Assembly: GCA_902800715.1 (NCBI GenBank)
Contig: CADCFN010000015.1
Span: 62,001 to 126,000, forward strand
Reading direction: 5' to 3'
Source: an uncultured Bacteroidales bacterium
GTDB lineage: Bacteria; Bacteroidota; Bacteroidia; Bacteroidales; Muribaculaceae
DNA: 64,000 bases
In this document: positions 50,565-60,989 of the stretch, piece by piece
Layout: the number at the start of each line of letters is the position of its first letter
Numbering within the stretch: position 1 is the first letter of the stretch
Program-made: the position numbers and the translations under genes
Notes under the pieces: generated by a model
Database searches by the model: none
Seen by the model: the letters and a program-made list of their open reading frames with translations, nothing else
Told to the model about the DNA's origin: nothing

Positions 50565-52316
50565 ATGAAACGGATTGCTATATGGACGATGCTCGCGCTC
50601 TTGCTGGCGGGTTGTGCCTCCAAAACGGAGCAGATAGAGGAGCCTTCGGAGTTGGAGTTGGAAATGAAGGCGCTCTATGGCGAGAACAAGGTCATCGAGG
50701 GTGATTATCCCGATTCGCTGGCGGTAGAGACCGCTAACGGCATCTTTGTGGGACAGCGTGACAGCATTTTGCTGGAATTTAAGGGTATTCCTTACGCCGT
50801 TCAGCCCACGGGAGAACGCCGATGGCAGGTCGCCCAGCCCGAGCATGACAGCCGCTTGGTGCGTGAGGCGCGGTATTTCGGCCACAGTGCTATCCAGTGG
50901 CGTTCACAGGGCAATGCGGCATCGCTATACCCCCAGGGCGAGGATTGCCTGACGCTTAACATATGGACCGCTGCCGACGGCATGCGGTCGGCACGGCGCC
51001 CCGTGATGGTGTGGATTCACGGCGGTTCCTATGTGAGCAACGGGACGGTGAATCCCCGCGATTGGGGAGACGCGTTTGTCAAGGCGCACCCCGAGGTCGT
51101 CTTGGTTTCAATCAATTATCGCCTGGGCTTGCTGGGCTTTCTCGACCTTTCCTCGCTGCCCGACGGCAAGGCGTTTGCCCGCAGCGGCAATTTGGGCATC
51201 CTGGACCAGGTCGAAGCGTTGCGATGGGTTAAACGCAACATCGCTGCCTTTGGCGGTGACCCCGGGAACGTGACCATCTTTGGACACTCGGCGGGTGCGG
51301 GAAGCATCTCGATACTTGCCAGCATCGACGAGGCACAGGGCTTGTTCCACCGTGCCATCATGCAGAGCGGCAGTGTGGCGCTCACCAGCAGCCGTGAGGA
51401 CTGCGAGAGCTTGACCAAACGCGTGCTCGATGCAACGGGAGCCAAAACTGTAGCCGACCTGCAGGCACTTTCCGAGGACGAAATCATCGCCCTCAACGAC
51501 GAGGTGGGCGGGTTCTATCGATTTCCCGAGCGTGACGGGGCGCTCCTGCCCGAAGAGCCGTACACGCGTTTTGACGGTTTCAACGCCGGCATCGACATGC
51601 TCATCGGCACGACAGCCGACGAGTCGCGTTACTGGATTGACGCCATGGGCGGTGAGGAAGACTTCGGCATGGCGGTGCAACTGTGGTACCGCTACATTGC
51701 CATGTCGATGGACAGCCTCCAGCGCGAGAATGCCAGCCGTTTCCTCGACATCGTCCCCAAGGACAACCCTTGGCCCGTTGCCGAGTTGCTCAACGACCTG
51801 ATGTTCCGTGGACCCGCCATCGAGATGGCGCAGCGCCACGCGGCATCGGGCGGCAGGACCTATATGTACTATTGGAACAAGCCGTTGAGCGAACCGATTT
51901 ATGGCGCTTGCCATGGGGTAGAGGTGTCCTACGTCCTGAACACGGGACGCCAAATCAAGATGGGCGACCATCACAATCCCGCCCTGGCTGCCGAGGTGCA
52001 GCAGATGTGGGTGAACTTTGCCACAACGGGCAATCCCAGCACTCCAGGACATTACTGGCCTGCCTATGAGCCCAACCAGCGCGCGACAATGGTGCTGGGC
52101 GACACCATCAGGCTGGTCAATGACCCGCTCAAGGAGCAGCGACTCCTTGTCGCACCCTTGATGAGCGAGTATATCTCCCCGATTTTCAGCGATCTGCTCG
52201 ATAAGGCACCATGGTATGCCGGCATCGCCATCGGCGCATTGGTTGCGGTTCTGTTGCTGATTGTGTGGCTCATCATTCGCATTCGTCGCCGTTTCAAAAA
52301 AAAGTCTTCCCGATAA
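50565..52316 (+). CDS. Type B carboxylesterase, lipoprotein with C-terminal membrane helix
   Basis: 583 aa. It has a lipoprotein signal (LLLAGC, Cys about residue 18), then the esterase domain: GIPYAVQPTGERRW, EDCLTLNIW near 126, VWIHGGSYV near 148 (oxyanion hole), FGHSAGAGSISIL near 243 (nucleophile Ser), and GACHGVEVSYVL near 448 (catalytic His). The last 40 residues form a transmembrane helix (YAGIAIGALVAVLLLIVWLI) and a basic tail RRRFKKKSSR. Two membrane anchors in one periplasmic enzyme are unusual. Likely substrates are acylated or esterified glycans, given the fucosidase that follows. Confidence 0.88.
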   Translation: MKRIAIWTMLALLLAGCASKTEQIEEPSELELEMKALYGENKVIEGDYPDSLAVETANGIFVGQRDSILLEFKGIPYAVQPTGERRWQVAQPEHDSRLVREARYFGHSAIQWRSQGNAASLYPQGEDCLTLNIWTAADGMRSARRPVMVWIHGGSYVSNGTVNPRDWGDAFVKAHPEVVLVSINYRLGLLGFLDLSSLPDGKAFARSGNLGILDQVEALRWVKRNIAAFGGDPGNVTIFGHSAGAGSISILASIDEAQGLFHRAIMQSGSVALTSSREDCESLTKRVLDATGAKTVADLQALSEDEIIALNDEVGGFYRFPERDGALLPEEPYTRFDGFNAGIDMLIGTTADESRYWIDAMGGEEDFGMAVQLWYRYIAMSMDSLQRENASRFLDIVPKDNPWPVAELLNDLMFRGPAIEMAQRHAASGGRTYMYYWNKPLSEPIYGACHGVEVSYVLNTGRQIKMGDHHNPALAAEVQQMWVNFATTGNPSTPGHYWPAYEPNQRATMVLGDTIRLVNDPLKEQRLLVAPLMSEYISPIFSDLLDKAPWYAGIAIGALVAVLLLIVWLIIRIRRRFKKKSSR

Positions 52317-52347
52317 CTTCCGTTTTTTCATTATTTATATTATTCCC

Positions 52348-53670
52348 ATGATTCCCAGTTCCCTTAAAACGATTGCCATCGCATTGGCTTTTACCGCTTG
52401 TCTCGGCATCAACGCCCAGCAAGCCGATTACATTCCCACTGACGAGAACCTGCGTGCCCGTCAGGAGTTCCAGGACAATAAACTTGGTGTCTTCATCCAT
52501 TGGGGCGTCTATTCGATGCTCGCCGACGGTGAGTGGGTCATGCTAAACAAGCACATCGACCGTGACGAGTATGCCCAGTTGCCTGCAGGCTTCTATCCCT
52601 CGCGTTTCAATGCCGACGAGTGGGTGCGCACCATCAAGGATGCCGGTGCCCGTTATATCACCATCACCTCGCGCCATCACGACGGTTTCTCGATGTTCAA
52701 GAGTGCCGTCAGCGACTATAATATCGTCGATGCCACCCCCTTCAAGCGCGACGTTCTCAAGGAACTTGCCGACGCCTGCCAGCGCCATGGCATCAAGCTG
52801 CATTTCTACTATTCCCACTTGGACTGGCATCGGTTGGACTATCCGCTGGGACGCCACCAGAATGAATTGCCCCACGACCCCGCTACCACCAACTGGCCGC
52901 AGTATTACAAATTCATGAACGACCAGCTGACCGAACTGCTCACCAACTATGGTCCAATCGGCGCCATCTGGTTTGACGGTAAGTGGGAGCACGATACCGA
53001 TCCGACGCCCTTCGACTGGCAGCTCGACGAGCAGTATGCCCTCATCCACCGTCTGCAGCCCTCCTGCCTTGTCGGCAACAACCACCATGAGGTGCCCTTC
53101 CCTGGCGAGGACATCCAGATTTTTGAGCAGGATGTGCCGGGCGAGAACACGGCAGGTTATTCGGGCGAGAACGGCATCAGCCAGCTGCCGCTCGAGACCT
53201 GTATGACGATGAACCGCGCCTGGGGATACCGCATCACCGACAAGAACTACAAGAGCGGTGACGACATCATCCGCACCCTCGTCCGCGCTGCTGGGCGCAA
53301 TGGCAATCTGCTCATCAACGTGGGACCACGCCCTGACGGATGTCTGCCTATCGAGGCGGTCGAACGCCTGCATCAGTTGGGAGAATGGATGCGCGTCAAC
53401 GGCGAGAGCATCTACGGCACCCGTGGCGGTATCATCCCGCCGCATGACTGGGGCGTGACCACACAGCGCGGCAACACTCTCTATGTGCACATCCTGAACC
53501 TGAAGGACAACGCTATCTATCTGCCCTTGAGCGGTAAGCGCGTTAAGTCGGTGCAGCTGTTCAGCGACAAGACCAAGTTGCGCTACACCGCTGCCGGCGA
53601 CGGTGTAACCGTCGTGTTGCCGATGGTCCCCTCAGGCGTGGATACCATTCTGGAAATCCAGCTGCGGTAA
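52348..53670 (+). CDS. Alpha-L-fucosidase, GH29
   Basis: 440 aa from MIPSSLKTIAIALAF (52348), with a signal peptide ending near residue 23. GH29 features: KLGVFIHWGVYSML near 45, SRHHDGFSMFKSAVSDYNIVD (in part) near 108, GPIGAIWFDGKWEHD near 204 with the nucleophile Asp, and NLLINVGPRPDG near 320. It removes alpha-linked L-fucose from glycans such as mucin, in the periplasm or outside. It follows the esterase after 31 bases and may be co-transcribed. Confidence 0.92.
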   Translation: MIPSSLKTIAIALAFTACLGINAQQADYIPTDENLRARQEFQDNKLGVFIHWGVYSMLADGEWVMLNKHIDRDEYAQLPAGFYPSRFNADEWVRTIKDAGARYITITSRHHDGFSMFKSAVSDYNIVDATPFKRDVLKELADACQRHGIKLHFYYSHLDWHRLDYPLGRHQNELPHDPATTNWPQYYKFMNDQLTELLTNYGPIGAIWFDGKWEHDTDPTPFDWQLDEQYALIHRLQPSCLVGNNHHEVPFPGEDIQIFEQDVPGENTAGYSGENGISQLPLETCMTMNRAWGYRITDKNYKSGDDIIRTLVRAAGRNGNLLINVGPRPDGCLPIEAVERLHQLGEWMRVNGESIYGTRGGIIPPHDWGVTTQRGNTLYVHILNLKDNAIYLPLSGKRVKSVQLFSDKTKLRYTAAGDGVTVVLPMVPSGVDTILEIQLR

Positions 53671-53952
53671 CGGTCCCTGGTCGGTCGGCGCAGATGATTA
53701 TACAAAAACCTGAAAATTAATGCAGAAAAACTTATAAAATATTATTAGTTTCGGTATAAGATGACCGAAATAGGGCATATATTTTAGCTTTATATTTTAT
53801 TAACAATATTAATACCATTTAATTAATAATTAAATGCTAAATTTGTCACGGTTTCCAGTAATGCCTTGCTGAAACTTGTGGCGGAAACCTCTTTGTGTTC
53901 TGTAGATAATTTTTATTTATTAACTTTTAATAATTCTTTAAATCATTATCAA
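53671..53952 (+). other. Intergenic leader region before the MBG-repeat gene
   Basis: AT-rich, 282 bases. It holds an inverted repeat ggtttcc/ggaaacc (about 53848-53887) and a long T/A-rich leader, but no clear -7 box or ORF. Confidence 0.4.
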
Positions 53953-56229
53953 ATGAAAAGATTAACATCTCTTTTGATTGCGATGATTGCTGTTGCTTTT
54001 GCAATGGAAATCAATGCGGGTCCTGATTCATATAAGGTCCGCACCAGGGCTGCAAACCCCCAAATTTATCAAACGAAGCCTGATCCTTTTAAGCAGGTAG
54101 GTGATTCCAAGATGTACTATAGCATCGCTATGCGTTACTTCTGGAATAGTGAAGATGAATATACTGCAAACCCGGGCGACCAGTATGGTGTCAGTCTCCT
54201 GGGTGAGATTGATGGTGTGTATTATGGTTGCACCTTCGGTGATACCCGTCGTTACAATGGCATCGGCGCAGGTTTCCTTGCTGCCTTGAAGGTGGATGAA
54301 AATGATGCTCAATTCATGAACGTCGAGTCAGGCATGGTGAACAACGGGGGTAATTCGTCCAACCATGGTGTGACGATGACCGCCCGCTTGGAACCCCACG
54401 GTGAAGTAGCTGCCAAGATTATTTACACCTTGACCAACACCAACGATAAGGCTGTGACTGTTAGCGCTGGTGTGTATGGTGATATCATGATTGGCAACAA
54501 TGACTACGCTCCACTGGAGCGCCTCGTCCATGAGGGCGATACCTATGGATTGAAAATGAAGCAGAGCCTGGAAGATGGTGCGCCTCTGTTCTGTGCACTC
54601 TTCGGTGAAGGCGTTACTGGTGTGACTCCTGTCGATGAGTACTGGTTTGGTTTCTTCGACCACAACTGGAGTCCCGAACAGGTCGTGGGTAACGTGTATT
54701 CTAACATTAGAGGCACTGAAACTCATTGGGTATGGGACGGGCCTATAAGTGGTCACAACGAAGAAACCCCAATTTACGACGAACACTACTTGGTGGAAGA
54801 TGGCGGCTATGATAGTGGCGCTGGTTTCTGCTGGAAGAATAAACGCATCGAGGCTTTCGAGAGCATCGAGCTGTCTTACATCATCAGCGTGGGTGAAATC
54901 GAGTACGAGGAGCCCTTCGTGCCTGGTGACGACCGCTTCGAGTACACTGTTGAGGCTTATGACTTCGAGGGTTGGAATGACCTGAGCGTTGCACATCCCG
55001 CACATGTGTTCGGCTATTATGAGCATCCCTATGGCCAGAATGGTTTCATCGAGTATCAGGTGGACGGCATGAGGTCATGGACGCGCATTCCCACCGAGCT
55101 GGTTTCTGGTCAGGAATTCGACCTGCCCTTCGACATGTTCTTCAATGCTGACGTTACCACGACCCACACCCTTGAACTCCGCTTCAACGACGGTCTGGAT
55201 AACATTACACCCATGGACGGCCTGAGCTGGACTGATGTTCGCTCATTCAACATCGAGGGCATTGAGGACCGTGTTTACACTGGCGAGCCTCAGACCTTTG
55301 AGGTGACCGTAGGCGAAGAGACCTTCACCATTGGTCAGAATGGCGAATATGTTGAGCCGGGTACCTACGACTACAGCATTGAAGGTGACTTTGACCAGAA
55401 TACCATCGGCATGAACACCGTTGAGTTCAAGATTGACAAGGCTCAGAGCGAGATTGAATATACCATTCCCGAGGATTGCGTATATGACGGCGAGGCTCAT
55501 GCTGCTACCGTTGAACTCGTTAAGGGTGATGGCGAACTCACTGTAACCTATGTGGACACCAAGACGGGTGAATCTTCTACCGAGGCTCCCATTGAACCGG
55601 GCACCTACAGCGTTGTTGTTACCGTTACCGAGACCAACCGCTACTATGGTCTGGAAGAGACTATCGGCACCTTCACCATCGGCAAGGCTCAGAGCGAGAT
55701 TACCTATACCGTTCCCGAGGACTGCGTATATGACGGCGAGGCTCATGCCGCTACCGCTGAACTCGTTAAGGGTGATGGCGAACTCACTATAACCTATGTG
55801 AACACCGAGACTGGTGAAACTTCAACCGAGGCTCCCGTTGTTCCCGGCACCTATGACGTGGTTGTTACCGTGACCGAGACCGACCACTACTATGGCTTGG
55901 AGCAGACCGTCGGCACCTTCACCATCAAGAAGGCTCCGTGTGTATTTGACGTTATCGTTCCCGAGGACGTAGAGCATGACGGTGAGGGTCATCCCGCAAC
56001 CGTTATCGTAACCCAAGGTGGTGAGCCTATCGTGACCTATCTGAACACCAAGACTGACGTTATCTCGGCAGATGATCCCGTTGATATCGGCGAAGCTACC
56101 GGCCTGCAGGAGATGGGCGCTGCTAAGGAAAGCAACAACGCTTGGTACACCATCCAGGGTATCCGCGTTCCCGCTCCCACTGCTCCCGGTATCTACATCC
56201 ACAATGGCAAGAAGTACATCCTGAAGTAA
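53953..56229 (+). CDS. Secreted MBG-repeat surface protein, copy 1
   Basis: 758 aa from MKRLTSLLIAMIAVAFAM (signal peptide to about residue 25). Residues about 30-330 form an unrecognised beta-rich domain, followed by an Ig-like region (to about 460) and three or four ~82-residue MBG-like repeats, each with CVYDGEAHAATVELVKGDGE and EPGTYSVVVTVTE. The C-terminus WYTIQGIRVPAP...GIYIHNGKKYILK resembles the Bacteroidetes sorting/secretion signal (T9SS-like), so it is probably exported to the surface. The next gene is a tandem paralogue. Role unknown; adhesion or glycan binding is possible. Confidence 0.82.
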   Translation: MKRLTSLLIAMIAVAFAMEINAGPDSYKVRTRAANPQIYQTKPDPFKQVGDSKMYYSIAMRYFWNSEDEYTANPGDQYGVSLLGEIDGVYYGCTFGDTRRYNGIGAGFLAALKVDENDAQFMNVESGMVNNGGNSSNHGVTMTARLEPHGEVAAKIIYTLTNTNDKAVTVSAGVYGDIMIGNNDYAPLERLVHEGDTYGLKMKQSLEDGAPLFCALFGEGVTGVTPVDEYWFGFFDHNWSPEQVVGNVYSNIRGTETHWVWDGPISGHNEETPIYDEHYLVEDGGYDSGAGFCWKNKRIEAFESIELSYIISVGEIEYEEPFVPGDDRFEYTVEAYDFEGWNDLSVAHPAHVFGYYEHPYGQNGFIEYQVDGMRSWTRIPTELVSGQEFDLPFDMFFNADVTTTHTLELRFNDGLDNITPMDGLSWTDVRSFNIEGIEDRVYTGEPQTFEVTVGEETFTIGQNGEYVEPGTYDYSIEGDFDQNTIGMNTVEFKIDKAQSEIEYTIPEDCVYDGEAHAATVELVKGDGELTVTYVDTKTGESSTEAPIEPGTYSVVVTVTETNRYYGLEETIGTFTIGKAQSEITYTVPEDCVYDGEAHAATAELVKGDGELTITYVNTETGETSTEAPVVPGTYDVVVTVTETDHYYGLEQTVGTFTIKKAPCVFDVIVPEDVEHDGEGHPATVIVTQGGEPIVTYLNTKTDVISADDPVDIGEATGLQEMGAAKESNNAWYTIQGIRVPAPTAPGIYIHNGKKYILK
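55441..55932 (+). repeat. 246-bp tandem repeat within MBG gene 1
   Basis: Units begin gctcagagcgagatt at 55441 and gctcagagcgagatt at 55687. Close copies with a 252-bp period occur in the second gene at 58292 and 58544. Confidence 0.85.
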
Positions 56230-56259
56230 TCTCAGATTGCTTTTGCTGGAAATTTTGGC

Positions 56260-56287
56260 AGTCCCGCTCTAAGCGGGGCTGCTTTTT
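56260..56287 (+). terminator. Terminator of MBG gene 1
   Basis: agtcccgct and agcggggct pair around cta, followed by gcTTTTTT. An almost identical sequence follows the second MBG gene. Confidence 0.88.
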
Positions 56288-56293
56288 TGTTTG

Positions 56294-56356
56294 CTGAAAA
56301 TATAGCAGTTGACTTAAAACCCTGCGGGGTTTTGGGCCAACAGCTATATCATTGCC
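56294..56356. repeat. MITE-like remnant of the IS1595-type transposon
   Basis: 56334-56356 is an exact 23-base copy of the transposon's right terminal repeat (25571-25593). To its left are a hairpin aaaaccctgcggggtttt (56316-56333), similar to that inside the transposon's left end, and a degenerate opposite end (atatagcagttgact, 56300-56314). Thus a 63-base miniature element with two ends and no transposase. Confidence 0.75.
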
Positions 56357-56572
56357 TAATCATAAGATGGTGCATCATATTTTTTGCATCATTTTTTGCG
56401 AATTCCTGCAAAAAAATGAAGAATCTAATTATTTTTAGATTTTATTAACGAAATAGAAAGGCATTTTGTTTGGTTTAATACGTAATTTTGTAAAATTAAA
56501 AGTTTCTGAAGTAAAAACTGATAGTATTATTAACCAAATCAAGTTTAATAATTTATTAATTTTCAACTTATT

Positions 56573-59139
56573 ATGAAAAGAATTACGTTTTATTTATTTG
56601 TGATGGCTGCATGTCTGTGTGGCCTGCAAGTGAGCGCCCAGATAGCTAAGGCTCCGTCGCGCTCTGCTGTTTATTCTTATCTGCCCAGTGGATATATCTC
56701 ATTGGGGTCGTATGATAATCCTAACCACATCTATTACAGTACCCAACGGCAAACCGCTGTTCCCATGGGCAACGTTCACGGCATCAGCATTATTGGCGAA
56801 GTTGACGGTAAATACTACTCGACAACCTATGCCAAGGCGTCTAGTGATAATGCATCTAATGCCGGTGCTGGCTTTATCGCTGCAATGAAGGTCGACGGCC
56901 CTATCTTGGACCATGACGCTGTTCTCTGTGATTGCCAGAGTGGAACTACTAGTCATGATGTGAGATTCACGGCGCGCGTGGAACCTGCGGGCGAATTCGG
57001 TGCCAATGTTATCTATACGCTGACCAACAACGCTTGGCTCACATCAAGGACCGTATCGCTGGGTGTATGGGCCGACATCATGATTGGTGATAATGACAAT
57101 GCACCCATCTATCGTCTGGTCAATAATCAGGGCAAGGTCTACGGTTTGGACATGAAGTACAAAAATGAAGAAGATGCCGAACCTGGTGAAAAAATTCCCG
57201 TGTTCACCGCCATTTTCGGTGGAATTTCAGGTATTACTCCTGTCGATGATTATTGGTTTGGTCAGTTCAGGAACAACTACGAGAATAATGAGATCGTTGG
57301 TAATTATGACAACCTCTGCGATATCCAGACTGGAACAGGTGACGATGCTACGTTCCAATACGACGTGGTCGATGAGTTTTTCATGACTGAAGGCGGCTCA
57401 TACGACAGTGGTATGGGCTTCTGCTGGAAGGATATTACGCTTGAAGCTGGTGAGACCGTCGAGTTGTCTTTCTTGGTTAGCGCAAGTGAGATTGATATTG
57501 ACGAGCCTGAACCCGACCCCGATGAGGAATATAATGTTGAGGTGTATAACACCGAGGCTTGGAATGACTATGCTGCCGACCATCCCGCTCGTGTTTGGGG
57601 TTACTATAAGCACCCGTTTGACTGGACCAGCCACATTGAGTATTTGGTAGATGGCGACCGTGGTACCGGTGAGTGGACCGCCATCCCTGGCGAGCTGACT
57701 CCGAATTCTGCATTCGACCTGTCGTTCAACTTGAACTTCAATCCCGACGTTGCCGACATCCACACCTTGAAGCTTCGCATCACCGATATTGAGGGTAACT
57801 CCACATATTTGACCGACTTGTACAAGGAGTGGGAGGATGTTCGCAACATCGACTTGACTGTCAATCCGCAGACTCAGTATTACGATGGCACACCCAAGAC
57901 CTTCGTGGTAACCGTTGGTGGTGTTTTAGACTACACTCTTGGCGAGGATGGCGGGTATGTTGAGCCCGGTACTTATGATTTCAGCATCTATGGTGATTAC
58001 GATATGGAAACCATCGGTATCAATACCGTTGAATTCTCAATCGTAAGGCGCCAGGCTGGACTTGATGTACAGGTTCCCGAGGATTGTGTATATGACGGTG
58101 AGGAGCATCCTGCAACCGCAACCTGTGACGGCGACGGTAATGTGATTATCACTTACAAGGACGATGAGGGTAATATTTCAACCGAGGCTCCCGTTGAGCC
58201 CGGCACCTATGAAGTATTCGTTGAGGTAACCGATGGTCAAATCTACGATGGTATTGAGAACACCAGTTACGGCACCTTCACCATCGACAAGGCTCAGAGC
58301 GAGATCACCTTTACCGTTCCCGAGGATTGCGTATATGACGGCGAGGCTCATGCCGCTACCGCTGAGCTCGTTAAGGGTGACGGCGAACTCACTATAACCT
58401 ATGTGAGTGCGAACGGTGAGACTAGCGAAACTTCTACCGAGGCTCCTGTTGAACCGGGCACCTACAGCGTAGTTGTTACCGTTACCGAGACCGACCGCTA
58501 CTATGGTCTGGAAGAGACTATCGGCACCTTCACCATCGACAAGGCTCAGAGCGAGATTGAATATACCATCCCCGAGGATTGCGTATATGACGGCGAGGCT
58601 CATGCCGCTATCGTTGAACTCGTTAAGGGCGACGGCGTGCTCACTGTAACTTATGTAAAGGATGCAAGAGACGCTGAAGCTTCTACCGAGGCTCCCGTTG
58701 TTCCCGGCACCTACAGCGTAGTTGTTACCGTTACCGAGACCGACCACTACTATGGTCTGGAAGCAACCATCGGTTCCTTCACAATCTCCAAGGCTCCGTG
58801 TGTATTTGACGTTATCGTTCCCGAGGACGTAGAGCATGACGGTGAGGGTCATCCTGCAACCGTTATCGTAACCCAAGGTGGTGAGCCTATCGTGACCTAT
58901 CTGAACACCAAGACTGACGTTATCTCGGCAGATGATCCCGTTGATATCGGCGAAACGAGGGCCTGCCTTCTACCATGTTTGGTCCGTTCGAGATTTACTC
59001 CGGAACTACCGGCCTGCAGGAAATCGGTGCTGCAAGGGAAAGCGACAACGCTTGGTACACTATCCAGGGTATCCGCGTTCCCGCTCCCACTGCTCCCGGT
59101 ATCTACATCCACAATGGCAAGAAGTACATCCTGAAGTAA
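56573..59139 (+). pseudogene. Secreted MBG-repeat surface protein, copy 2, C-terminal frameshift
   Basis: Tandem paralogue of the preceding gene: signal peptide (MKRITFYLFVMAACLCGLQVSA in part), same N-terminal domain (NAPIYRLVNNQGKVYGLDMK in part) and MBG repeats. After DDPVDIGET near 58954 the frame goes into unrelated sequence and ends at 59134. The expected end GLPSTMFGPFEIYSGTTGLQ and then WYTIQGIRVPAP...NGKKYILK is present in another frame, stopping at 59139. One base lost or gained near 58955-58962 explains it. As written, the secretion-like C-terminus is missing, so export or anchoring would fail. Confidence 0.8.
58292..58800 (+). repeat. 252-bp tandem repeat within MBG gene 2
   Basis: Units start gctcagagcgag at 58292 and 58544. 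The last ~180 bases of coding sequence and the terminator are nearly identical to those of gene 1. Confidence 0.85.
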
Positions 59140-59169
59140 TCTCAGGTCACTTTTGCTGGAAATTTTGGC

Positions 59170-59197
59170 AGTCCCGCTCTAAGCGGGGCTGCTTTTT
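59170..59197 (+). terminator. Terminator of MBG gene 2
   Basis: agtcccgct/agcggggct then gcTTTTT, a duplicate of 56260-56287. Confidence 0.88.
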
Positions 59198-59261
59198 GTT
59201 TGCGTGACGGTCTGTGGCAAATTTATCTGTCGCTGATGCTTGGGGGGTGAGGAAAAAGTGC

Positions 59262-59269
59262 TACCTTTG
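59262..59269 (+). promoter_or_regulatory. -7 box of the dipeptidase gene
   Basis: TACCTTTG, 22 bases before the ATG at 59291. Confidence 0.65.
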
Positions 59270-59290
59270 TCAGTGAACAATATTGACATT

Positions 59291-60907
59291 ATGAATAGAC
59301 TGACATTGATTCTTGCCGTCATCGTGGCGGCATTTACCGTGAACATCAGCGCCCAGGAGGCCGAGCGCATGACCGAGTCCTGCACCAGCATCATGGTGGG
59401 CAAGTTGGCGAGCACCGACGGCTCGGTAATCACCTCACACACCTGCGACGCCCGTTACCGCACCTGGATGGCTGTCGTGCCAGCACACGACTATGAGCGC
59501 GACACGGTTACCGCCGTGTACAAGAACCGCTTCCACACCCGTTCGGCTGCCGACAGCACCAATATGCCCCGTCTGGGCGTCATCCCGCAAGTGCGGCACA
59601 CCTACCGCTTCCTCGACACCGCCTATCCCTGCCTCAACGAGAAGCAGCTGGCGATGGGCGAGACGACCATCTCGGGACGTGACACGCTGCGCAATACCAA
59701 GGGCATCTTCATGATCGAGGAACTCTCACGCATCGCCCTGGAGCGTTGCACCACCGCCCGTGATGCCATCCGCCTGATGGGACAGTTGGTCAAGAAATAC
59801 GGCTACGGTGACAGTGGCGAGTGCCTCACCATCGCCGACAAGGACGAGGTGTGGCTGTTCGAAATCTTTGGTGAGGGACCCAAGACGGTGGGCGGCGTTT
59901 GGGCTGCCGTGCGCATCCCTGACGACGAAATCGCCGTGTCGGCCAACATCTCCCGCATCGGCTACCTCGACCTCAGCGACCCCGACCGTTATATGGCGTC
60001 GGACAACGTGTTTGATGTGGCTAAGAAGTTGAAACTGTGGGACGGCAAGGAGCCTTTCTGCTTCTGGAAGGTCTATAGCGGCACCAACTACCAGAAGGAG
60101 GCGAAAAACTACAGCATACGCGAACTCTACATCATGCAGCAGCTCGCACCCTCGCTGGGACTTGACAACAGCATCGAGAACCTGCCAGTCAGCGTCAAGC
60201 CCGACAAGAAAGTCAGCGTCGAGGACGTTTCGCGTCTGCTGGGCAGTTACTACGAGGGCACGCCGCTCGACCTGAGCGCCCGCCACAAGATTCCCAACCC
60301 CAAGCGCAAGGACAAACAGGGCAACATCGTCGAGAACGAGCCCGACAGCATCGTATCGCCCGTCGCAAATCCCTGGATTACCAATGAGCAACTCGCGATG
60401 TTCTATGCCATGGGCGACTCGGCGATGAAGTGGACACGCACCGTCAGCGTCCCCTGGTGCTCCTACAGCACCGTCATCCAGCTGCGCTCTTGGCTCCCCG
60501 ATGAAATCGGTGGCGTGGCTTGGATAGCGTTCGACAACCCCGGTCAGAGCCCCAGGTTCCCCGTCTTCTGCGGCAACACCAAGCTGCCCGCCTCGATGTC
60601 GGTGTGCGGACACGCCAGCGAGGACGACAACACCCCCTTGTGGCAGTTCCGCAAGGCAAACCGACTGGCGTCGCTGCGATGGGGCGTCTTCCGCAAGACG
60701 CTTGAGCCCGCCCGCGACCACTTCCTCAGCAAAGGCATCCGCGAACTCCCCATGATAGAAAAAACATGGCTGGAGCTCAACGCCGAGGACAGCAAGAAGG
60801 CCGCCCAACTGCTCAACGACTATACAGCCGACATGCTCGGTGCCGCCGCCTACCGCTGGCAGCAGATGGCTCACGAATTCTGGCTCCAAACCTGGAAAGG
60901 CTTCTAA
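59291..60907 (+). CDS. C69-family dipeptidase
   Basis: 538 aa from MNRLTLILAVIVAAFTV (signal peptide to about residue 22). Mature start is near ESCTSIMVGKLASTDGSV at about residue 28, where Cys 30 is the N-terminal nucleophile-type residue of the PepD/C69 group. Further conserved-looking parts are RNTKGIFMIEELSRIALERC and YGDSGECLTIADKDEVWLFEI. It hydrolyses dipeptides, presumably in the periplasm. Length is normal. The gene has its own promoter and converges on the GlmU-like gene. Confidence 0.88.
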   Translation: MNRLTLILAVIVAAFTVNISAQEAERMTESCTSIMVGKLASTDGSVITSHTCDARYRTWMAVVPAHDYERDTVTAVYKNRFHTRSAADSTNMPRLGVIPQVRHTYRFLDTAYPCLNEKQLAMGETTISGRDTLRNTKGIFMIEELSRIALERCTTARDAIRLMGQLVKKYGYGDSGECLTIADKDEVWLFEIFGEGPKTVGGVWAAVRIPDDEIAVSANISRIGYLDLSDPDRYMASDNVFDVAKKLKLWDGKEPFCFWKVYSGTNYQKEAKNYSIRELYIMQQLAPSLGLDNSIENLPVSVKPDKKVSVEDVSRLLGSYYEGTPLDLSARHKIPNPKRKDKQGNIVENEPDSIVSPVANPWITNEQLAMFYAMGDSAMKWTRTVSVPWCSYSTVIQLRSWLPDEIGGVAWIAFDNPGQSPRFPVFCGNTKLPASMSVCGHASEDDNTPLWQFRKANRLASLRWGVFRKTLEPARDHFLSKGIRELPMIEKTWLELNAEDSKKAAQLLNDYTADMLGAAAYRWQQMAHEFWLQTWKGF

Positions 60908-60989
60908 CCCCCCACGCGCTTGCCCAGATAACGGTGTGAAGGACAGCCACCCTCCGTTGCCTCCATCATTTCCGTTCTATCCGTTAAAA

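Noticed and set aside
51108-52331. 407-codon minus-strand ORF opposite the carboxylesterase
   Set aside because: The plus-strand esterase has signal, catalytic motifs and promoter; the antisense ORF only reflects GC-rich codon use.
53953-59139. CRISPR-like regular repeats
   Set aside because: Repeat units are about 250 bp, coding and in frame with MBG domains, without spacers.
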